Positions 35,377 through 44,236 of a DNA stretch of 64,000 bases are shown here, piece by piece. The position numbers and the translations under genes are program-made. The DNA is taken from assembly GCF_000238335.3 (NCBI RefSeq), contig NZ_AHCB03000005.1, positions 1,550,001 to 1,614,000 on the forward strand, read 5' to 3'. This stretch comes from Pseudoalteromonas marina. Lineage in GTDB: Bacteria; Pseudomonadota; Gammaproteobacteria; Enterobacterales; Alteromonadaceae. Under the pieces are notes generated by a model. The model worked only from the letters and a program-made list of their open reading frames with translations. It was not told the DNA's origin and did no database searches. Within the stretch, counting starts at the first letter, position 1. Each line of letters opens with the position of its first letter.

Positions 35377-36672
35377 ATGAATACCCTTTCAAAGCTAAAG
35401 GCTGGTAAGTTAGCCGGTGCAAAGCACTTACAGCTGGTTGAGCAATTATCTGAGTTTCCCACAGACATTTTTAAGCTTGCCGATACACTTGAAGTACTTG
35501 ATCTTTCTAATAATAATTTAAGTGATTTACCAGACGAGTTTGCGTGTTTGCATCGCCTTGAGCGTGTGTTTTTGTCGTTTAATCAATTTAAACATATACC
35601 CACAGTATTGGCTAAATGCCCTGCTTTAATTATGGTTGCGTTTAAAGGCAACCAAATATCGCAGTTTGCACCAAACAGCCTGCCAAAAAATATTGAGTGG
35701 CTTATTCTCACCGATAACAACTTACACGAATTACCTGACGATTTTGGTAATTACAGCCAGCTTAAAAAGCTTGCACTTGCGGGTAATAACCTAAAAAAAT
35801 TACCGATAAGTATGGCTAATTGCACTAGCTTAGAGCTTGTAAGGCTCTCTGCAAATAACCTAACAAAACTCGATGATTGGCTACTAGAATTACCAAAACT
35901 TGCTTGGCTTGCTTTTGCAGGTAACAACTTTAATAAAGCGCAGTGCTTAACTAAAAGTACGTTGAAAAATACCCCACTTGAAAATTTTCAGCTTAAAAAA
36001 GTAATAGGCCAAGGCGCATCGGGTGTTATTCATCTTGCAAAAACAGAACATAATAATGTTGCAGTGAAACTTTTTAAAGGCGCGATCACCAGCGATGGTT
36101 ACCCACTTGATGAGGTGAATTGCTGCCTACAAGCTGCTAATCATGCAAACTTAATAAAGGTATTAAGCTACATAGAGCAAAGTGAACAACTTGGCTTAGT
36201 AATGGAGTTAATAGATACCAATTATACTAATTTAGGCTTACCACCAAGTTTAGAAACATGTACACGCGATACGTTTAATGACGGTTGCAACTACTCTATT
36301 AAAGCTGTTTATAAAATAGCAAAACAAATGGCAAATACGCTTACTCACCTTCATACGAATAAGGTAAGCCACGGCGATATTTACGCCCATAACACCATGA
36401 TAAATGAACACAATGACGTTTTATTTGGCGATTTTGGAGCAGCAACAAACTTAGCCATGCTTAGCGAATATCAACAACAGCAAATACAATTAATAGAAGT
36501 CCGCGCTTTTGGTTGTTTAATAGAGGATTTACTAAGTACTGTTAGCGCAGCAGTTAAGCAAGACGAATTGTTTGGCAAAATGTCCGATATAGCAACGCGT
36601 TCTACCAACAGCGTTATTGCATCACGCCCTAGCTTTAAAGCATTAAGCACCTTATTAAACGAATTGGTATAA
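35377..36672 (+). CDS. Leucine-rich-repeat protein kinase
   Basis: A cytoplasmic protein of 431 residues. Residues about 15-190 contain seven leucine-rich repeats (LEVLDLSNNNLSDLPDEF, LERVFLSFNQFKHIP, LKKLALAGNNLKKLP and so on). Residues about 205-430 are a Ser/Thr-type kinase: glycine loop IGQGASGVIHLA, Lys231 in VAVKLF, catalytic HGD (His332, Asp334, in place of HRD) followed by IYAHN, and DFG at Asp352. Key catalytic residues are present, so it may be active despite lacking the HRD arginine. The ATG at 35377 has a poor Shine-Dalgarno; the earlier ATG falls in a terminator. It stands alone between terminators. Partners are unknown. Confidence 0.86.
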   Translation: MNTLSKLKAGKLAGAKHLQLVEQLSEFPTDIFKLADTLEVLDLSNNNLSDLPDEFACLHRLERVFLSFNQFKHIPTVLAKCPALIMVAFKGNQISQFAPNSLPKNIEWLILTDNNLHELPDDFGNYSQLKKLALAGNNLKKLPISMANCTSLELVRLSANNLTKLDDWLLELPKLAWLAFAGNNFNKAQCLTKSTLKNTPLENFQLKKVIGQGASGVIHLAKTEHNNVAVKLFKGAITSDGYPLDEVNCCLQAANHANLIKVLSYIEQSEQLGLVMELIDTNYTNLGLPPSLETCTRDTFNDGCNYSIKAVYKIAKQMANTLTHLHTNKVSHGDIYAHNTMINEHNDVLFGDFGAATNLAMLSEYQQQQIQLIEVRAFGCLIEDLLSTVSAAVKQDELFGKMSDIATRSTNSVIASRPSFKALSTLLNELV

Positions 36673-36678
36673 ATTAAG

Positions 36679-36706
36679 CAAAAAAAAGCCTGCATAATGC
36701 AGGCTT
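36679..36706 (-). terminator. Terminator of the edd-eda-gap operon
   Basis: On the minus strand AAGCCTGCA pairs with TGCAGGCTT (36698-36706 with 36686-36694) and a run of eight T follows. Confidence 0.92.
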
Positions 36707-36738
36707 GGTTGGATAAAGCTAAACTTTTACAGGGTCAA

Positions 36739-37743
36739 TTATAAGTACTGACCTAATGCTTTAACTTGGTCTAACATGCGGTTTGAGAAGCCCCACTCGT
36801 TATCGTACCAAGCCATTACTTTAACTAGTTTGCCTTCAGCTTTTGTTTGCGTTGCATCAAAAATTGATGACGCAGGGTTGTGATTAAAATCAATAGAAAC
36901 AAGCGGAAGCTCGTTGTATTCTAAGATATCTTTCATTGAACCTGTTGCTGCGGCTTTCATTACTTCGTTAATTTCTTCAGCAGTTGTTTCGCGCTTAGTA
37001 ATAAACGTAAAATCAACTAAAGAAACATTAATAGTAGGTACACGTACCGACATACCGTCTAATTTACCCGCAAGCTCAGGAAGTACTAAGCCAACAGCTG
37101 CAGCAGCACCTGTTTTAGTTGGGATCATAGATTGTGTTGCACTACGCGCACGGTATAGATCTGGGTGGTAAACGTCAGATAAGTTTTGATCGTTTGTGTA
37201 AGCATGAATTGTAGTCATGCTACCTTGCTCAATACCTACTGTGTCGTTAATTGCTTTTGCAATAGGTGCTAAACAGTTAGTCGTACAAGATGCGTTAGAG
37301 ATAATGTTGCTATCAGCGTTAATTACATCGCTGTTAACGCCGTGAACTACTGTTGCATCTAAATCTTTACCAGGAGCAGATACAATAACTTTCTTAGCGC
37401 CAGCTGTAATGTGCTTAGCAGCGTCTTCACGCTTAGTGAAAAAGCCCGTACATTCTAAAACAATGTCTACGTTTAACTCTTTCCACGGTAGGTTTGCAGG
37501 GTCACGCTCTTGAGTAAGTGTAATTACGTCATCACCAATTAACATGGTGTTATCAGCAAGTGTTACTTTTTTAGAAAATTGACCATGAACTGAGTCAAAC
37601 TGTGTTAAATGTGCATTTACATTAGCCGGTGCTAAATCGTTAATTGCTACAATTTTAATTTCACTGTTTTGTGCTGACTCATAAAGCGCACGTAATACAT
37701 TGCGACCGATACGACCATAACCGTTAATTGCTACATTAATCAT
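36739..37743 (-). CDS. gap: Glyceraldehyde-3-phosphate dehydrogenase
   Basis: Oxidises glyceraldehyde 3-phosphate from the Eda reaction to 1,3-bisphosphoglycerate. The 334 residues have the Rossmann start [16 protein letters not shown], the NAD-binding aspartate in VAINDL (Asp36), the catalytic cysteine in [11 protein letters not shown] and the C-terminal [12 protein letters not shown]. In the loop where NAD-specific enzymes have a proline, it reads [14 protein letters not shown], like GapB or plastid enzymes, so it may also accept NADP. Third gene of edd-eda-gap, nine bases after eda, with AGGAG before the ATG. Confidence 0.95.
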   Translation of the reverse strand: MINVAINGYGRIGRNVLRALYESAQNSEIKIVAINDLAPANVNAHLTQFDSVHGQFSKKVTLADNTMLIGDDVITLTQERDPANLPWKELNVDIVLECTGFFTKREDAAKHITAGAKKVIVSAPGKDLDATVVHGVNSDVINADSNIISNASCTTNCLAPIAKAINDTVGIEQGSMTTIHAYTNDQNLSDVYHPDLYRARSATQSMIPTKTGAAAAVGLVLPELAGKLDGMSVRVPTINVSLVDFTFITKRETTAEEINEVMKAAATGSMKDILEYNELPLVSIDFNHNPASSIFDATQTKAEGKLVKVMAWYDNEWGFSNRMLDQVKALGQYL

Positions 37744-37752
37744 TTGAGACTC

Positions 37753-38373
37753 CTATTTAAGTTCACTTGCTTGGCGAGCAAGCGCTTCAATGGCTTGCCA
37801 GTCTTTATTTTCAATTAGTTGTTTGTCTAGCATCCATGTACCACCAACACAAATAACATTGTTAAGTGCTAAATAGTTAGGTGCAGTTGCTAGGCTAATG
37901 CCACCTGTTGGGCAAAAAGTAATATGTGGTAATGGTCCGCCTATAGACTTAAGCATTGCCGTTCCGCCTGCAGCTTCAGCAGGGAAGAATTTTAAATACT
38001 TAAAACCATGGCTTGCTAACTGCATTACTTCGCTCGCAGTTGCAGCACCAGGTAAAAATGGAATGTCTGACTCTTTTGCAAGTGCTAATAACTCGGTGCT
38101 CACACCTGGGCTAACCATAAAATCTGCACCTGCAGCCACTGATGCTTCAAAGCTTGCTTTATCAACTACAGTTCCCGTACCAACAAAAGCTTCTGGCACT
38201 TCAGCTTTCATCAACTTTACAGCTTCTGCTGCAATTGGCGTACGCAGTGTAATTTCAAGTGCTTTTAAGCCACCGTTGTATAACGCTCTAGCAAGTGGTG
38301 CAGCATCTTCTAATTTTTCGATTACAACCACTGGCACAACGGGTGCCGATGCTAAGATTTTTTCAATACTCAT
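37753..38373 (-). CDS. eda: 2-keto-3-deoxy-6-phosphogluconate aldolase
   Basis: Splits KDPG into pyruvate and glyceraldehyde 3-phosphate, the second Entner-Doudoroff step. The 206 residues form one TIM barrel. The catalytic glutamate is in ALEITLRTP and the Schiff-base lysine in FKYLKFFPAEAAGG; FCPTGGIS binds phosphate. GAGGAA precedes the ATG. It lies 33 bases after edd and nine before gap in one operon. Confidence 0.97.
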   Translation of the reverse strand: MSIEKILASAPVVPVVVIEKLEDAAPLARALYNGGLKALEITLRTPIAAEAVKLMKAEVPEAFVGTGTVVDKASFEASVAAGADFMVSPGVSTELLALAKESDIPFLPGAATASEVMQLASHGFKYLKFFPAEAAGGTAMLKSIGGPLPHITFCPTGGISLATAPNYLALNNVICVGGTWMLDKQLIENKDWQAIEALARQASELK

Positions 38374-38406
38374 TACTTGTTCCTCATTACCCAGTACGGC
38401 TAATTA

Positions 38407-40257
38407 TTATTCAAGTCCAAAAGCACTCGCGCCTAAATCGGCACTGCTTACGATATTTCTAAATCCAGTAAATAACTCACGTCCCGTACCAAATGTTAGG
38501 CTTGGCTGGCTAATTTCAAGCTCACGTTTTGCAAGCTCGTCGTCGCTAACATGTACTTTTAAAATTCCGTTAGGGGCATCTAAAGTAACTAAGTCGCCTT
38601 CTTGAATTTTTGCAATTATTCCACCCTCAACGGCTTCTGGTGCTAGGTGAATTGCAGCTGGTACTTTACCTGATGCACCCGACATACGACCGTCAGTTAC
38701 AATAGCAACTTTAAAACCTTGGTCTTGAAGGGTTGCCATTACTGGCGTTAATTTATGAAGCTCTGGCATACCTTTCGCTTTAGGGCCCTGCTCTTTAAGC
38801 ACAGCTATAAAGTCTTGGTTTAACTCACCGCGGGTATACGCGTCTTGTAATGCTCCTTGCGAGTTGAAAACTTTAGCAGGTGCAGTAACGACTTGATGCT
38901 CCTCAGCTACAGCAGACACTTTAATAACCGCTTTACCTAAATTACCAGTAAGCAGTTGTAAGCCACCTTGTTTGCTAAATGGATTACTTACAGGACGAAG
39001 CACTTCTTCATCAAGTGAATTAGCAGGACAATCAACCCATTTCACTTTGCTTGGACCATTTGAATCGCTCATGATCAGGCTTTCGTCTTTATCTAAACGC
39101 GGCTCTGTCATATATGGCGCAAGACCATCGCCAAGCATTGTCTTAACGTCTGTATGTAAGTAGCCTGCGCTTGCTAGTTCGCGCATTAAGAAGCCCATGC
39201 CGCCGGCTGCTTGAAAATGATTTACATCCGCAGAGCCGTTAGGGTAAATGCGTGTAAGAAGTGGAACAATTTCTGATAAATCAGACATGTCTTTCCATGT
39301 AACTTGAATGCCCGCAGCTTTTGCAATAGCAACTATATGGATAGCATGGTTAGTAGAGCCACCTGTTGATAGCAAGCCAACTAAACCATTAATAATGGTT
39401 TTTTCGCTGATCACATCTGCTAAACATGGGCTTTCTTTATCATCTGTAAGCTGCTTAAGCATGGTTTCTACAGCATTACCTGTTAGTCCATCGCGAAGCT
39501 CTGTGTATGGGTTGATAAATGAGCTACCTGGAAGGTGCAAGCCCATTATTTCCATTAGCATTTGGTTTGAGTTAGCAGTACCGTAAAACGTACAAGTACC
39601 CGCGCTGTGGTAAGATGCACTTTCAGCTTCTAATAAATCTTCGCGGCTAACTAGGCCTTGTGCAAACTTTTGGCGAATACGTGCTTTTTCTTTATTTGGG
39701 ATACCCGACTGCATTGGACCTGCTGGTAAAAAGAACACAGGTAAGTGGCCAAATGACAATGCGCCGATTAATAAACCTGGGACAATTTTGTCACATACGC
39801 CTAAACAAAAAACGCCATCAAACACATCATGTGAAAGTGAAACAGCGGTAGACATTGCAATCACATCACGAGAAAAAAGCGATAATTCCATGCCGTCACG
39901 CCCTTGCGTAACACCATCACACATTGCAGGAACGCCACCCGCTACCTGAGCGGTTGCGTCAAACTTAGTTGCAATGCTTTTGATTACGTCTGGGTAATCT
40001 TTGTAAGGTACATGCGCAGATAGCATGTCGTTGTATGAATTGATAATAGCTAAGTTTGGCACTTCATCTGCTTTTAAGCGCGCTTTATCGTCGCTGCTAC
40101 AAGCTGCCATTACGTGGGCAATGTTGCCACAACCTAATCCCGCACGAACTCTTGTTTGTTTTTTTGCATGCGAAATACGATCTAAATAATCTTGACGGGT
40201 TTTTTTACTGCGTTCAATAACGCGTTGGGTAACTTCTTGAATTCGAGGATGTAACAT
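38407..40257 (-). CDS. edd: 6-Phosphogluconate dehydratase
   Basis: Dehydrates 6-phosphogluconate to KDPG, the first dedicated Entner-Doudoroff step, using an iron-sulfur cluster. The 616 residues align along their length with E. coli Edd: [67 protein letters not shown] and [18 protein letters not shown], which hold the cluster cysteines and metal residues. The ATG at 40257 (MLHPRIQEV) is chosen over one 15 codons earlier because it gives the family's N-terminus and has a GATGAG before it. It heads the operon, with two LacI-type operators upstream. Confidence 0.96.
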   Translation of the reverse strand: MLHPRIQEVTQRVIERSKKTRQDYLDRISHAKKQTRVRAGLGCGNIAHVMAACSSDDKARLKADEVPNLAIINSYNDMLSAHVPYKDYPDVIKSIATKFDATAQVAGGVPAMCDGVTQGRDGMELSLFSRDVIAMSTAVSLSHDVFDGVFCLGVCDKIVPGLLIGALSFGHLPVFFLPAGPMQSGIPNKEKARIRQKFAQGLVSREDLLEAESASYHSAGTCTFYGTANSNQMLMEIMGLHLPGSSFINPYTELRDGLTGNAVETMLKQLTDDKESPCLADVISEKTIINGLVGLLSTGGSTNHAIHIVAIAKAAGIQVTWKDMSDLSEIVPLLTRIYPNGSADVNHFQAAGGMGFLMRELASAGYLHTDVKTMLGDGLAPYMTEPRLDKDESLIMSDSNGPSKVKWVDCPANSLDEEVLRPVSNPFSKQGGLQLLTGNLGKAVIKVSAVAEEHQVVTAPAKVFNSQGALQDAYTRGELNQDFIAVLKEQGPKAKGMPELHKLTPVMATLQDQGFKVAIVTDGRMSGASGKVPAAIHLAPEAVEGGIIAKIQEGDLVTLDAPNGILKVHVSDDELAKRELEISQPSLTFGTGRELFTGFRNIVSSADLGASAFGLE

Positions 40258-40389
40258 AATTAACTCATCTCTATTAGTTAGAGGATAAAGGCTCAGTAGC
40301 AATTACAGACTCCACGTAAATAACTGTACTGAGCATCTTTGATTGACCCGTTCAAAGGTACGATATCAGGGAGCCTCTCACAACAAACC

Positions 40390-40403
40390 TGACACCGGTG
40401 TCA
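40390..40403. promoter_or_regulatory. LacI-type operator, edd promoter, proximal
   Basis: TGACACCGGTGTCA is a perfect 14-bp palindrome, identical to the sites at 40423 and 42801. It lies just downstream of a possible -10 (TTAATA on the minus strand, 40407-40412). Confidence 0.85.
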
Positions 40404-40422
40404 CTGTATTAACTCATAGCTA

Positions 40423-40436
40423 TGACACCGGTGTCA
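40423..40436. promoter_or_regulatory. LacI-type operator, edd promoter, distal
   Basis: Second copy of TGACACCGGTGTCA, 33 bases (about three helical turns) from the first, so both face the same side of the DNA. On the minus strand it overlaps TTGACA (40432-40437), a consensus -35 for edd. Confidence 0.85.
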
Positions 40437-40531
40437 ACCCTGATTGCTAAAATTAATTTAACTTTTTATCATGACCAATTAATGAACACTTAAATTCTTG
40501 TGTACATGCACGCTTTTATCAAGCTGCGGGC

Positions 40532-40569
40532 AAAAAAAAGCCTGAATAAGCGTCACTCTTATTCAGGCT
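40532..40569 (-). terminator. Terminator of glk-lacI
   Basis: AGCCTGAATAAG (40539-40550) pairs with CTTATTCAGGCT (40558-40569); on the minus strand a run of eight T follows. Confidence 0.92.
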
Positions 40570-40585
40570 ACTGTGAAAAAGTATT

Positions 40586-41602
40586 TTATTGGTTTACGCG
40601 AGCTGTTGATTCACGCGTTATTAAACGCGATTCAAGCGTAATTTGAAAAGGCTGTTCTTGAGGCTCTGTAATGTGATTAATTAATTGAGTAACAGCAAGC
40701 TTTGTCATCTCTTCTACTGGTTGGGCTATGGTTGTTAACCCTGGCCATATGTGGCGTGCAATAGGTGCATTATCAAAACCAGCTATAGATATGTCGTCAG
40801 GTACACGCAATTGCCTTTGTGTTGCAAGTTTAAGTACTGCAGCTGCCATGTAATCGTTCGATGCAAATACAGCCGTAGGCCGTGGCGACAAGTCTAAAAT
40901 ACTGCGGGCGCTGTCTACACCCGAGTGGTAACTAAAGTTACCCTCTTCAACTAATCGCTCGTCAAACTCAATATTATGATCGGCTAATGCACGCCTGTAC
41001 CCTTTAAAGCGCTGCTGTGTTGCACTGTGGTCAGGGTGACCTTTAATAAATGCAATTGACTTGTGACCAAGGCTGATTAAATGTTCTGTAATTTCAAATG
41101 CGCCCTGCTCGTCGTTACTACGAACAGAAATAGATTCATCTTGTAAAATTGCGGACGCTACTCTAGCAAACGGGATTTTTTTAGCTGTTAAAAACTCAAC
41201 CAACTCAGGGAAATCACCAAAAGGTGGCGTAAGTACAATACCATCTAAACGAGATGTTTGAAGTAACTGCTCAACATTGCTAATTAAAGCCTCACCTCTG
41301 CATTCGCATGGGTGAATTAGCAAGTTGTAATTATTTTCTTGGCAAGCGGCTAAAGCCCCTGTTTGAACACGGGTTATGTAGCTTTTACTTGGGTTGTCGT
41401 ATAAGCAACCAATAATAAAACTTCGATTTTGTGCTAATCCGCGCGCTATAGGGTTTGGCGTGTAATCCAACTCTTTAAACACAGCGAGAACTTTTTCGCG
41501 AGTGGCTGCACTCACGTTGGGCTCGTTATTTAGAACCCGCGATACTGTCTTTTTAGATACGCCAGCATGACTTGCTACGCTGTTGATTGTTACTTTTTTC
41601 AT
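40586..41602 (-). CDS. LacI-family regulator, downstream of glk
   Basis: A repressor of 338 residues. The N-terminal helix-turn-helix reads MKKVTINSVASHAGVSKKTVSRVLNNEPNVSAATREKV, followed by the hinge helix PNPIARGLAQ and a sugar-binding periplasmic-protein-like core with SNDEQGAFEITEHLISLGHKSIAFI and AVFASNDYMAAAVLKLA. The ATG at 41602 is chosen; the seven-codon extension has no support. It follows glk by 32 bases in the same transcript. It is one of two candidates for the factor that binds TGACACCGGTGTCA (glk, edd); it could equally control the maltose sites. Confidence 0.92.
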   Translation of the reverse strand: MKKVTINSVASHAGVSKKTVSRVLNNEPNVSAATREKVLAVFKELDYTPNPIARGLAQNRSFIIGCLYDNPSKSYITRVQTGALAACQENNYNLLIHPCECRGEALISNVEQLLQTSRLDGIVLTPPFGDFPELVEFLTAKKIPFARVASAILQDESISVRSNDEQGAFEITEHLISLGHKSIAFIKGHPDHSATQQRFKGYRRALADHNIEFDERLVEEGNFSYHSGVDSARSILDLSPRPTAVFASNDYMAAAVLKLATQRQLRVPDDISIAGFDNAPIARHIWPGLTTIAQPVEEMTKLAVTQLINHITEPQEQPFQITLESRLITRESTARVNQ

Positions 41603-41634
41603 CACTCTATTTTCCACATGCAATCAACATAAAA

Positions 41635-42627
41635 CTAATTGGCGTTGTGCAAACACGCCGCTGCGCCAATTAAAGGTATGTTGTCTTGTGTCACTAATGT
41701 AACAGGTATTTGCCCTGTGTATTGCGACATAATCCCTTTTTGCGAAAAGCGTTCAACAAAACGGCTTTCCAGTAAACGAGCTTGCATACGCGGTAATATT
41801 CCGCCACCTATAAATAGGCCACCCAATGCGCCATAAGCTAGTGATAAATCACCTGCTACGCTGCCAATCCAATCACAAAATTGATTCAGGGTTGCATCAC
41901 ACACATCACATTCGCCACTATTTGCTAAGCTGCTAATTTGTGCAGCATCAAGATTTTTAGGCGACTGCCCTTTAACTGCAGCCATTGCTTTATATAAGTG
42001 GGTAATACCAGGGCCTGAAAAAACGGTTTCGACAGACACGTGTTGATGCTCTTTTTTTAGTTCTTGAATTAACAAGGCGTCAAGCTCTGTTACCGCTGCA
42101 AGCGATATGTGCCCACCTTCCGAACTTAAAACAGAAGTAGAGTGAGATGTTCTGACTAAACAAGCCGCCCCAAAGCCAGTTCCGGGACCCATTACACCAA
42201 TATTTGCATTGTCATCAGCTTGACCTGCTTTTATAACAACATTTTGAGATGGGCTTAAGTAAGGTGCAGCGTAAGCAAAAGCAGCAAAATCATTAATAAC
42301 ATCAAGCTCATTTAACTCAAAATAAGCCTTAAAATCGTTAACACTAAAGTGCCATCCTAAATTTGTTAAATGCACTTGCCCTGCTTTTATAGGGCCAGCA
42401 ACCGCCAAACATGCGCGTTTTGGTACAATATGTGGTACGGTTGATAAGTAATGCTCGAGTGCTTTTTCAAGTGAGCCAAAATTGGCACTAGGAAACGTAT
42501 TATTATGCTCAATTGCAAATTGATTTGTTGTATCATCAAACGATGTAATTAAAGCAAAACGAGCATTAGTGCCACCAACATCGGCAACTAAAATAGGATC
42601 AAATTGGGTAGAAGAGTTTAGGCTCAT
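41635..42627 (-). CDS. glk: Glucokinase
   Basis: Phosphorylates free glucose to glucose 6-phosphate with ATP. The 330 residues belong to the proteobacterial Glk family: phosphate-binding VADVGGTNARFALIT, VAGPIKAGQVHLTNLGW, VINDFAAFAYA with the catalytic aspartate, GPGTGFGAACL, SSEGGHISLA and GGLFIGGGILPRM. The ATG at 42627 has AGAGAT eight bases upstream; an earlier in-frame start lacks one. It forms an operon with lacI. Its promoter contains the palindromic operator at 42801. It supplies the Entner-Doudoroff operon with glucose from the starch locus. Confidence 0.95.
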   Translation of the reverse strand: MSLNSSTQFDPILVADVGGTNARFALITSFDDTTNQFAIEHNNTFPSANFGSLEKALEHYLSTVPHIVPKRACLAVAGPIKAGQVHLTNLGWHFSVNDFKAYFELNELDVINDFAAFAYAAPYLSPSQNVVIKAGQADDNANIGVMGPGTGFGAACLVRTSHSTSVLSSEGGHISLAAVTELDALLIQELKKEHQHVSVETVFSGPGITHLYKAMAAVKGQSPKNLDAAQISSLANSGECDVCDATLNQFCDWIGSVAGDLSLAYGALGGLFIGGGILPRMQARLLESRFVERFSQKGIMSQYTGQIPVTLVTQDNIPLIGAAACLHNAN

Positions 42628-42800
42628 GGTGTTATCTCTTTTGTTTAAGCAATCAGTGCTTTTTGTTCTACAATAGTAAACCATTGGTGTAATTGCTTTA
42701 GGCTATCACCCTAAAGCGGCTATCAGAGAAAAAATGCTGCCTGTAGCAATTACAAACAGCCAATTCGTTTTGACAACAAAATGATAAAACATAAATATTA

Positions 42801-42814
42801 TGACACCGGTGTCA
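42801..42814. promoter_or_regulatory. LacI-type operator inside the glk promoter
   Basis: Third TGACACCGGTGTCA. On the minus strand it fills the 18-base spacer between TTGACT (42816-42821) and TATTTA (42792-42797), so a bound repressor would block RNA polymerase for glk-lacI. It also lies 105 bases upstream of the divergent lacI gene at 42919. Confidence 0.85.
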
Positions 42815-42918
42815 CAGTCAAATCAATAAATAATTTACATTAAACACAAAAAGCTTGAAATATTTAATTAATAAACGAAAATGGCACTATTGTGTATTAC
42901 ATTAACTAAGTTGTGATA

Positions 42919-43935
42919 ATGAAAGGTAAAGCTACATCATTTGATATTGCCCACTATGCAGGGGTATCTCAATCAACTGTATCTCGCGCTTTACGAAATA
43001 GCCCGCTTGTCAACGAAGAAACACGTAAACGTGTTCATGACATTGCAAAAAAACTTAATTACAAGGTCGACAAAAACGCAAGCAACTTGCGCACGCAACA
43101 AAGCAGCACACTCGCACTTTTATTATTTGAAGACCCCACCTCAGACGAATCACAAATTAACCCGTTCTTTTTATCTATGCTCGGCAGTATTACACGCGCG
43201 TGTGCAAAAGAAGGCTACGATTTATTAGTATCGTTTCAATCAGCCAGTGCAGATTGGCAAGCCGATTACGAAGATAGCCACAGAGCCGATGGCATTATTT
43301 TGCTTGGTTATGGCGATTACATTGATTTTCAGCCTAAATTTAAAACACTGCTTGAGCAAAACACTAAATTTGTATGTTGGGGGGCAACGGTAGATAACAG
43401 ACCTGATTTAACCGTGTGCTGTGACAATTACGGTGGTGGTAAACAAGCTGCGGCTCATTTTATAGCTCACAACAGACAAGATTGTGCATTTATTGGCGAT
43501 GCTTCTGACCACAGTCCGGAATTTTTTGCTCGTTTTCAAGGGTTTAAGGACGAGTTAGAAGCTAACAACATCGCAATAAATGAACGTAAAATGGCTAACG
43601 CTATTTCAACGGAAGAATCTGGCTATCATGCAACTCGCTCGCTCATTGCCAATAATATTAAATTTAATGCCTTGTTTGCAGCAAGCGACTTAATTGCAAT
43701 TGGTGCTATCAGAGCACTCAAAGAAGCAAACATTAATGTCCCTAAAGATGTCGCTGTAGTCGGGTTTGATAACATAGCTATAGCCAGTTTTGTAAACCCA
43801 CCACTGACAACCATAGAGCAGAATACAACTCTTGCAGGGCAAATGCTCGTTGAAAATTTACTTAAACTAATCAGAGAAGAAGATGTGCAAAGCACCCTTT
43901 TACCCCCTGTGCTAATTGCTCGCGGATCGAGTTAA
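42919..43935 (+). CDS. LacI-family regulator, divergent from glk
   Basis: A repressor of 338 residues with helix-turn-helix SFDIAHYAGVSQSTVSRALRNSPLVNEETRKRV, hinge VDKNASNLR and a ligand-binding core ending in VAVVGFDNIAIASFVNPPLTTIEQNT. The start at ATG 42919 is preferred over a GTG two codons earlier; neither has a strong Shine-Dalgarno. It is not a close copy of the neighbouring LacI: recognition-helix residues are QST rather than KKT, so it should bind another operator. It is a single gene with a terminator-like hairpin after it. Confidence 0.92.
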   Translation: MKGKATSFDIAHYAGVSQSTVSRALRNSPLVNEETRKRVHDIAKKLNYKVDKNASNLRTQQSSTLALLLFEDPTSDESQINPFFLSMLGSITRACAKEGYDLLVSFQSASADWQADYEDSHRADGIILLGYGDYIDFQPKFKTLLEQNTKFVCWGATVDNRPDLTVCCDNYGGGKQAAAHFIAHNRQDCAFIGDASDHSPEFFARFQGFKDELEANNIAINERKMANAISTEESGYHATRSLIANNIKFNALFAASDLIAIGAIRALKEANINVPKDVAVVGFDNIAIASFVNPPLTTIEQNTTLAGQMLVENLLKLIREEDVQSTLLPPVLIARGSS

Positions 43936-44236
43936 ATATTAAGAAAAGTCATGAAATTTAAACAAATGTAACACCTCCCTGATTTACATTTGTTTACAAA
44001 TTGCAAGCCAAATCAACACAATAATTTAACCATCAAAAACAATACCTTACATTTACCCCAGTACTTTAGAGTACACCAATTATCATTCTTAATCATTATA
44101 ACTGTTGAAATGCAATGTTTTTTGAATTGGACCGATTTACATAACAAGCATCATGATGTAAATTTATTGTGACTTATCTATCTTTTTATATATAAGTTGT
44201 TAAACATTATAAAAAAAATATCACAGGGATTTTAAT
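43936..44236 (+). other. Intergenic region upstream of the TonB-dependent receptor
   Basis: Begins with the hairpin at 43960-43995 that probably ends the lacI transcript. The rest is AT-rich; TTTACAT and ATGTAAA form a short inverted repeat near 44136-44164. The receptor's Shine-Dalgarno CAGGGA precedes the ATG. No gene is supported. Confidence 0.5.
43960..43995 (+). terminator. Probable terminator of the divergent lacI gene
   Basis: AAACAAATGTAA (43960-43971) pairs with TTACATTTGTTT (43984-43995), 12 bp with a 12-base loop. AT-rich and without a long T run, so termination may be weak. Confidence 0.5.
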
